Assembly: GCA_012184525.1 (NCBI GenBank)
Contig: WOFQ01000005.1
Location: 868,001-932,000 of the forward strand
DNA from: Xenoacremonium recifei
Lineage: Eukaryota > Ascomycota > Sordariomycetes > Hypocreales > Nectriaceae
Reading direction: 5' to 3'
Length of the DNA stretch: 64,000 nucleotides
Program-made: the position numbers and the translations under genes
Part shown: piece after piece, positions 56,701-64,000 of the stretch
Numbering within the stretch: position 1 is the stretch's first letter
Layout of the letters: each line of letters starts with the position of its first letter
The notes under the pieces: model-generated
Databases searched by the model: none
What the model saw: the letters and a program-made list of their open reading frames with translations, nothing else
What the model was told of the DNA's origin: nothing

Positions 56701-57477
56701 TGACGACTATGAACCTGAGCCTGAGGCATTCGTTGTGCTACGGAAGCATTGGTCGCGGCAAGCATCTGCATGGCAGCACCGTCAACGTGACTGATTGTGT
56801 TTGCGCGAGGTCGCATGGAGTTGCTGGCGGCTCCATTGGCGGCGGCGGCGGCTGGGTTCGTGCCGGCAACGCTGTTCTTGCGAACCCGGCTCTGGGGGGC
56901 GCCGCTGGCGGACTCGCGGCGGTTACGGGGTCGGGACGCGGGGGTCGAGGTCTGGTGCAGCTTCTGCTGGTGCCGTAGCAGCAGATCTCGGCGGGCGAAG
57001 CATCGTGAGCATTCGGGGCACTCAAAGGGCTTCTCCTTGGTGTGTGAGCGCTCGTGTCGTTTCAAGTGCTCGAGACGCGCGAAGGAGCGCTGGCAGGTAG
57101 CGCAAACGTGCGGGCGAGGCTTGTCGGTCTTTTGCGGAAAGGCAACGGGCGCCTTGGTGTTGACGGTAATGGTCGAGGCTGTTGGTAAACTGGTCAGTCA
57201 ACTGTGCAGTCATGCGTGCGTCGGGGCGGAATCGGCGAGCGAGTGCGTGGGAGCGGGTCTAATTGAGGAACACGAGGGGCAGTGCTGGTGGTGGTGGTGC
57301 TGATGCTGCTGCGGGCTGGAGCTGTCGCAGAGCAAGCCAGCTCCGGTTGCTGGAGTGCTCACCAGAATCGTCAGTGCTGGCGGGCGCAGCGCCGACGGCT
57401 GCGCTGGCCACAGACGGATTGGACATGTTGGTGGTGGAAGAGCGGGAGACTCTGACGCCCGAATCGTTGATGACCAT
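53751..57477 (-). CDS. C2H2 zinc-finger regulator with fungal-specific TF domain (KLF1/AmdX-like)
   Basis: Two exons on the minus strand, 57477-57363 and 57178-53751, give 1180 residues. The 184-bp intron (GTGAGC, CAG) is the longest inferred here, and splicing joins TDDS to ASTITVNTK. Zinc finger 1 has Cys64, Cys67, His80 and His84; finger 2 has Cys92, Cys95, His108 and His113; the linker is TKEKPFEC. A Ser/Pro/Asn-rich region follows to about residue 520. The fungal_trans-type domain runs about 530-900 (YIAYFHPHLPFLHIPTLSFE, MAAIGALYEMEHAQ, WLVQAMLLNVVYGHNCGD). A second ATG (MSNPSVASAA) 17 codons in could be the true start. Two tandem fingers plus this domain resemble ADR1, Klf1 and AmdX proteins. 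The target pathway is not readable. Confidence 0.87.
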
Positions 57478-58205
57478 GGCAGGAGGCCGACGCTATGTGC
57501 CTGAAGCTCGAGAGGGCGCTCGCGGAGGGGCAAATCGTAATCGCTCGTGGGAGGGAAATTGATTGAAACGAAGCGAGGCGGCTGGTGGGTGGTTGTCGTG
57601 GGGCGGCGATGTGCGATAGGGGGCTGCCGAGGATGGCGGGGAGATAGAGAGCGCGCAAGAGAGCTGCTGCTGCTGTGGTGGTGGTGGTCTTGGTGGCTAT
57701 GGCGGGGTGCGAGACAGCGAGAGAGCGGGCGCGCGCAGGCGAGAAGGAGAGTCAGAGAGGAAGAGGAGCGGCGCGAAGCTATTGGGAAGCCGGCATAGGG
57801 CAAATGGCGTGTTCTGCGGCCGACGACGCGAGCATGCTCTCCAGCGCAGGTTAAGTGAAGCAATCCAAGTCGTCGAGAACACGCCAGCTGAGGCCGCAAA
57901 GGAAGTTGCTGCTTGCAAGTGCAGGTGCTGTGCTGCTTGGGAGAGAGGAAGGAAGTTCCCACCCGCCAGCCAGGTGATGGCGGAAAAGGAAGGGACACGG
58001 TGCGGCACAGTGCGAGGGTCCACCCGCCCAGCCAGCCCGCCAGCCTGCCCGTTTTTAGTCAGAGCCCAAGCGAATCCACGACGGACGGGACGCAATCGCT
58101 CGCTCCATTGATGCTTGCAAGTGCTCCATGCCATGCCTGCTTGCTGCTTGCTCGCCGCTCGGGGGCAGGGGTCAGGGGCGAGAGGCCAATTCGCCCACCA
58201 AAGTA

Positions 58206-58217
58206 CGGTACGTACCG
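58206..58217. promoter_or_regulatory. CGGTACGTACCG palindrome upstream of the C2H2 regulator
   Basis: A perfect 12-bp palindrome 729-740 bp upstream of the C2H2 start codon. Its 10-bp core is identical to the one upstream of the cyclin gene at nearly the same distance. It could be a regulator site or a 5'-UTR splice donor (GTACGT). Confidence 0.35.
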
Positions 58218-58275
58218 CCCTAGCTCGCTGCTTGATCCATGGACCGCTCACCACTGCTCATCGGCAGCCGACTGT

Positions 58276-58295
58276 GCATGGCATGGCATGGCATG
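58276..58295. repeat. (GCATG)4 tandem repeat
   Basis: Four GCATG units are followed directly by degenerate GTAGG/GCAGG units. It is a simple intergenic repeat in the C2H2 upstream region. Confidence 0.85.
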
Positions 58296-61200
58296 GTAGG
58301 GCAGGGCAGGGCCCAGGCAAACACGCAAACCAGGGTCTCAGGGCGCCTGTGAATCAGGGAATCTGCGCGGACAAGGCAGGCCAGCGTCGCAGCAGACGGT
58401 CGTCTAGCGTTGCTGTCCGTGTGGGATGCCAGCCCGCGATGCGACGAGGGACAGGCCGCCAGCCTGCATCCCGTCAGTCTGCATACGACACAAGGGCCCT
58501 GGGAGCTGCTGCTTGGGGAAGGGGAAGGGGAGCTTTGGTCCGGGATGCATTGACGGAAGCACACAAATGCCGTCGAACCTGCTGCGGGTTGTAGTCATGC
58601 GTTGCGACTGTGCCTTTCTACGACGTCTTGCAACTCCTGGCTACCTATGCTGCGGCAGTGGTTGACTGACAACGCACAGCATCACCTCAATTCTCGCCCC
58701 AGCTTGCCCTGTCACCACGACCGATCAAGGAGGCTGACGAAGCTTGCGCACCGAGCCGAGCATGGCGTACAGTATGGGATACACTGAGCTGAGCCTCGAT
58801 GTTTCCGGTATCTTGCCCTGGCGTCGCTGCTTTCAGTGGCGGCTGTCCCGTGATGAACTCTATCTGTGCGATATCAGGCCTCGACGACTCATTCACTACA
58901 TACACTGTCAGCGGTTCGATATCGGCCTCAAAGGCGATTCTACATTACAATTGGGTACTGCCTAATAGCCCCCCAACATGTGCGCTGTTGGTTAGGAATG
59001 CAGTCCGTCTGGCCAGGGACCTCCGTGTTCCGGAGCCCATGCCGGCTCCGTATCGGACAACAGCCCAGATAGTTGACGGCCAGACTCCCTGGGCTCTTGA
59101 CAGATGATAACTCGGACAGGCGACTGGCCAGCCTCTTCCGGCTCACGATGTCCCTCTGCTATCACTGATTTGTCGGCAGTCGAGAACAACCCATGCGGCA
59201 ATTACCTCCCTGATTCGGGCCTGCTTCGTCGGGTGACGACGCGGCGCTTGTTGGTGTTAGTTGAGCGGACGGATCCAAGATGCGAAGTCGTCGCTATCAG
59301 CTGGCAATCTGCTGGGCTGGAACAATCCACTTACTTGTTCGCTGAGCACGACATCGGCATCTGTTTACACCTTGCTGCACCCACGCCTCTGCTTGCCACT
59401 CTTAAATTGGTTGTCTCCAAGAACAGGAGGTGGCCTCGTAATTATCTGCTGCATGCTCTTGAGGCGATCCAGAAATATCCCACCCACATATCCCACAACA
59501 ACGTCTTCCCCAGCGCACTGCACTGGCCTTCGGGGTTATCAGTCGATCAATCTGCTGCGCCGAGCGTAGCTTGCAGGGGCTCAATCGTCGACGGGTCCAA
59601 GAGTTGCCTCCTGATTGCTTCAGGCTTGGACTCGCAAGCAACGGACCCTGCTTCTGTTACCTTAGCGTCCTGCAGCAGACTGGGAATTGCATTTCACGAC
59701 GGAGGACAGTGCGAGTCCACGACGGCCTCTTCCGTGACAGTCCTCGGATTTGCATCGGCGTCGGTCATTTCTATTACTGCAGAATGATGCAGGCTACAAC
59801 GTTGCCGTTCAAACCATCCTAACGACAATATTGATTATGCCGTCTTCGAGAGTTTTCCAGAGGTCATCTCCCGTTACCACCGGCTAATTACTCGGTATCT
59901 CCTGAGTAGACCAATAGCGCTGGGACGGGCTACAAGTTGCGACGCAGATGATATATCGACCGGAGCCTCATCTTGTTGGGGCGGTATCAGCCGAGAGAGC
60001 ACAGTACGCATACTATACTCTCTGTATCCTCTTCCACTCACCACCATCTGAGCCGTTTCAAACGCAAAACAAAACTCCATATCTTACGCAAGTGGTATTG
60101 CAACAAGCGCTCTCACGATCTCTATTAATAATACCAGCCGCGATGCAGGTTCGTGTGAAAAGGAGAGCCCCATTTGGCGAGCTTTCTTACAAGCGTTGAA
60201 TGGATCTCGCCCCGAGCATCCCATAATACCGTGTTGAAGCCATTCAATTATTACTGTGCCGACTTAGACTGAGGTGCGATTGAATTTGAAAGTAGGTACC
60301 AAAGTACCGTGAAAGCCGTGCCTGCCCTGCCTGGACTCTTAGGGCTCAAGGGCCTCAGGGCTTACTGGGACACAACTTCTGGATTCGCAGGATACGTCCC
60401 ACAAGTCAACCTTCAAGTTCACACAGTTCCATCCTCAATTACAGCTTCACTGCAGAGCTTCGTACCTTCACCATCATCACCGTTCCATTTGTACGGAGTA
60501 CGTGCTTCGAATGAATGATCAGACAGTGCCAAAGCGTAAACGACACGCCCTGGCGCCGTCGCGGGAAAAAAGGCAGCCTGGTCCACCCTCCAGACGCACC
60601 TCAAGGGACTCCCTGGCCAAGGACAGGGTGCCCGATGAAATGTTGGAGAAGCTCCTCCGTCAGAGGGTCGAACTAATAACGGCTGGCGAGATGCCATTGG
60701 AACTGCCCTCTTGAGCCGCAAAGAGCACCATTCCAAGACGCCCTCAGATTCGAGCGCGTGCGTTGTCTTGGTCAAAGCTGTCTTCCTGGCTAGGGCTGGG
60801 ACCGATGTCTGCCACAAATGCCATAGGACAGAGTGGTGTCTCCAATCGGGAACCTGGAACGTCTTTGGTTTCTTGGATTACGGAGCCCCGTCGCCCGTTG
60901 TTCGTTCAATATCAGATAGTGGTTGGTGATGTCTTATCTCTGGCAGCCCGTCCCTGAGGCTGCGGAGCGCCCACATGGTTGCCGATAGCACGGAGGATAG
61001 GCACGAACGAAGCCTGTTCCTGGATCCTCGGTGAACTGACTGATACAGAGGGGACAGGGGAGCTGGGGACGTCGGATGAGGGCGTTGACGAGGCATCCGA
61101 TTCACGTCTTCCGACAGCGCCAATGTTACAGCGGATGTACAAGGCTCCATCCCTCGAGCTCGGGGTGTCCTGTGACTGCAGTAGCGAGCAGGCTCATGAT

Positions 61201-64000
61201 GTGTTGAACAGGGATCAGGCCGACGGCATCGAAACTCTCATTCGTGCCTCGCCAGAACTCCGGCCTCGCAGGGCAACTCAGGGCAAAGGACTACAAGTAG
61301 AGACTGGGTTTGTGGCTCGATCTGATCTGGCGGTGAGTGTGACAAGCTCGTGATGGTCGACCAATCTGCGTCCAGGAAGCAACAGAGCGAGGCTCTTAAA
61401 GTCCCTCGCCAACGGCGACGGAGGGTTTTGGCAGTGGTTCGTAAGCCGTCGCGCGTTGAGCTTGACCCGACTTGCGCTAGACGGATCGAAGGAATAGCGC
61501 TGGGATTTGCTCGCCAGAGGCTCTTGCTGGTGGCTCCAAACTCTGGAAGATTGGGTGAGTCCAATCCAACTCCAGCTGCAAGCGGCGATTCGTCGGGCGA
61601 GATGAGAGACCAGCCCCTGGTCTATCCGCTGCACAGCCCCCCGGAGATGCAATGGGCCCTGGAAAACAGGTCCACCAGGATGCACTGATGCGATGCAGCC
61701 TAACGCTTCGAGAATTCCCATCAGCGGTCGATCCACTCGGGGAGAGAGAGGCAGCAAGGCCCACCCCGACCCGGCCTTAAGCGGCCGGAGACCACGGAAA
61801 GTCTGTTTGATGGAAGCACGAAGTGAGGATGTACGAGGTGCTGGCCAGTAGATGGGATTCGGGGAAGCATCAGCCGAGCTTTGACTGGCATGAATCGTAG
61901 GTATCCAGCATCCTATCTGTCTTCCTACGACGTCGATGTAACCCTTCGGAAAGCTGCATCTTCACCGTGCCGCGGCTGGATAAGTCTGGAAGCTTTCTGA
62001 CTCCACCGTTGTGCAGACCGACGTCGCCAGCTTCATGAACCAGAAGTGAGAGACCAATCGTCAAGGCAAAGCATTCCCTTGGCAATGACCTGCTTTCTGG
62101 CTCCATTTTCGGGGTAACAATGAGCTTCTATTTCAGTTGCTTTATTGAATTCGACAGTCACCCAGGTCATGGACATCCGGTTGGTGTTCCGTCGAGCCGG
62201 ACCAAGTGCGCTGTCATGGAGCTGTCAAAGCTTCTGGAATGCTTCCCCCAGGTTTCCCGAGTCAGAACGCCACAACGTCTTCCAACGGACCTCGACTTGG
62301 ACGAGTCCTGCATTGTTCATGGTGCAGATACCGTATGGACAGAAACTGGTCGTTGCGGTACCTTTCTTGGCAAAAGTTCCAGCCATGCGTCAGGGGTCGT
62401 TCAAAACTGCCGTCTGCTTCAGCCAACTTCTAATTCGCGAGAGCGAGGCAACTTCTGGTGATCGAGGGTCAGGTGCGCTGCCGGCCCACCAGACGGACAG
62501 AATACCCTGCAGCCACCTCGGCATGCCTGTCGGCTTGAAGATCAGCTATTCGTTCTCCCTTCAGCGGGAACATTGAGCTACGCTGCGGCCCACGCACGCT
62601 GAGGATTGAGTCACAATGACGCCCGGGTGCTTCGCTGGCGGCTTCGCCTGGCAATGTGCTAGACGCATTGCGTGTCTAGCTTGCGAGGCGCACTTTCGCT
62701 GCCGCAAGACGGCTTCGTTCTCCCAAGAGCCGACTCTGGCTCCCAGTGACTCTTTTCAACTTGGTGTGTGCCGATCACATTGCGACGGATGCTGGAGTGC
62801 GTCGGCGAAGGGTCCCAGGTCCGACGCAACCTGCGCTTATGCGTGAGACCAGACCCTGGGACCGCTCCAGCGAATCTGCGTCCGGGGACGGCCTGTTCTT
62901 CCACGTTTTCCACCCTCCATCACGGCCGACCTTTCGTTGGCTCCCATGCTGCTGTCCAAGCTCTGCTAAGTCCTTGTCACCGGGAGCCAACCATGGTCGA
63001 GCCACGCACATCCCATTGGACTGCTGCAGAGCTTGGTTCCTCACACAGTACGCATCCTCGCGAGCCATCCCAATCTCCGTGCTCCCGAGCTACCCCAAAA
63101 TCGACTAAGAAAGGCCCCGGTCCAGTCTGAATTTCCCCCAGGTTCCTTCATCGGCGGCGCAATGTGCCCCGAGCGCTGCCCGTCCCTGGCTTGTTCCTAT
63201 CCCCTGGCCTTCCCCGGATTTTTGCGTTCTGCAACGCCACGCTTGAAGGATTCAAGACACAGGACGCCATCCACACGATGCCTCATGTCGATCTTTCCCG
63301 GGGGTTCATGCCGTCTCTGAAATTACGAATTTCAACCCCAGAGATTTCATCTCGGTATGGCTTTTCAGGACCTGGGATGGGTTTTACTCCTATCCACGCT
63401 ATCGAGCTGGATCCAATGGCATTCCACCACTCTCAATGCGCAAAGCTTCCAGGCGGTCGGTAACCTATTCTACCTGGACATTTCCCAACGCCGACAACTA
63501 ACTTCTGCCGACCCAGGTTGATGGCTTCTCATTGGTAGTTGCGTGAGGAATTTCCGAGCGGTGACGTCGGCCTCGTTCTTCTAGGTCACGGGTCGTGCGT
63601 TTCACCCCTGACAAAACATTCCAGCTAGTCAGTCTATGAACCGAGCTGGTGTGTGTGTGGCTCTGATGGTTCGACGCCGTCAGCCTCAGGGCCATGCCCC
63701 GGGGACTGCTACCAAGTTCGGACGGCGGGTTCTTGTCCGACGGTCTCGACTAAAGCGCCATCCCACCCTCTCATATCTCCTGCGGGATCCAGTTACCTGT
63801 GCGGTAGGGATAGCGAGGTGTGATTCCGATGGACTTACGGAACACATCACGCAACAGTGCATGGGAGAGACTTGGCCACCGTGATATCTACGTTTCGTCG
63901 GTAACTGTCGCGGGAAGTGATGCACATGGAGATCGTAACTCAACCAAGGTATTTTCTGAGAACAATACTCCGTACTGCGTGGAGAGACACCTGGCACAAT

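Larger units (their letters stand above)
57478..64000. other. 6.5-kb ORF-poor region upstream of the C2H2 regulator
   Basis: No gene was supported. The first 500 bp are strongly pyrimidine-rich on the minus strand, as expected of a long leader; the 262-codon open frame there (57210-57998) contains no ATG. Farther right, GC content stays normal and open frames are short and incoherent. The region holds a GGTACGTACC palindrome (58207-58216), a (GCATG)4 repeat and an imperfect palindrome near 62659-62681. A gene may begin beyond the window. Confidence 0.5.

Noticed and set aside
57210..57998. 262-codon open frame in the C2H2 leader
   Set aside because: It starts at GTG and contains no ATG; the CT-rich strand simply lacks stop codons.

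Overview
The window looks like a chromosome segment from a filamentous ascomycete (Pezizomycotina, probably Sordariomycetes). The evidence is short GT-AG introns of about 47-100 bp with CTRAC-type branch sites, fungal-only families (Zn2Cys6 and C2H2/fungal_trans regulators, PY-motif alpha-arrestin, Pho80-like cyclin) and large, GC-normal, ORF-poor spacers. A repeated GTACAAGTAC word in the spacers makes me think of Trichoderma, but that is only a guess. I can support thirteen protein-coding genes. No tRNA, rRNA, CRISPR array or intact transposon was found by eye.

Layout. 0.6-2.7 kb (-): CLG1/PCL-type cyclin, followed by an 11.6 kb region with no convincing gene, its right end (12.3-14.3 kb) AT-richer and holding coding-like debris. 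14.3-15.1 kb (-): small SR-rich protein. 15.1-17.3 kb: microsatellites and a probable decayed or frameshifted gene. 17.3-20.9 kb (-) and 21.5-24.3 kb (+): a divergent pair, ELG1/ATAD5-type PCNA unloader and a UTP8-like nucleolar protein. 26.9-29.0 kb (+): DUF8035-like RD/SR-rich protein. 29.5-31.7 kb (-) and 32.05-32.5 kb (+): a divergent pair, mitochondrial ATP13/AEP2-like factor and LSM3. 33.35-35.4 kb (+): GTPBP1-like GTPase. 35.7-37.3 kb (-): Zn2Cys6 transcription factor. 38.9-42.3 kb (-): large alpha-arrestin, then 4.5 kb of empty upstream DNA. 46.9-47.8 kb (-): alkaline ceramidase. 49.4-50.85 kb (+): MFS monocarboxylate-type transporter. 51.7-52.75 kb (+): MDR-type oxidoreductase. 53.75-57.5 kb (-): C2H2 regulator, then 6.5 kb with no gene to the window end.

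Most of the genes are housekeeping: RNA processing, ribosome biogenesis, replication-clamp recycling and mitochondrial expression. The three signalling or regulatory genes with the longest empty upstream regions (cyclin, arrestin, C2H2 factor) all lie on the minus strand. The 46.4-52.8 kb block (ceramidase, transporter, oxidoreductase) has AT-richer spacers and looks more accessory.

The most interesting signals are: two GC-AG introns among 19 inferred, one of them a 60-bp stop-free, frame-preserving intron in the GTPase and the other splitting the Zn2Cys6 finger; a decayed-gene candidate whose frame breaks at a G7 run; the GTACAAGTAC word family confined to spacers; and a GGTACGTACC palindrome about 730 bp upstream of both the cyclin and the C2H2 start codons. 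Gene models were built by hand from frame and splice-site logic; no database search was possible.
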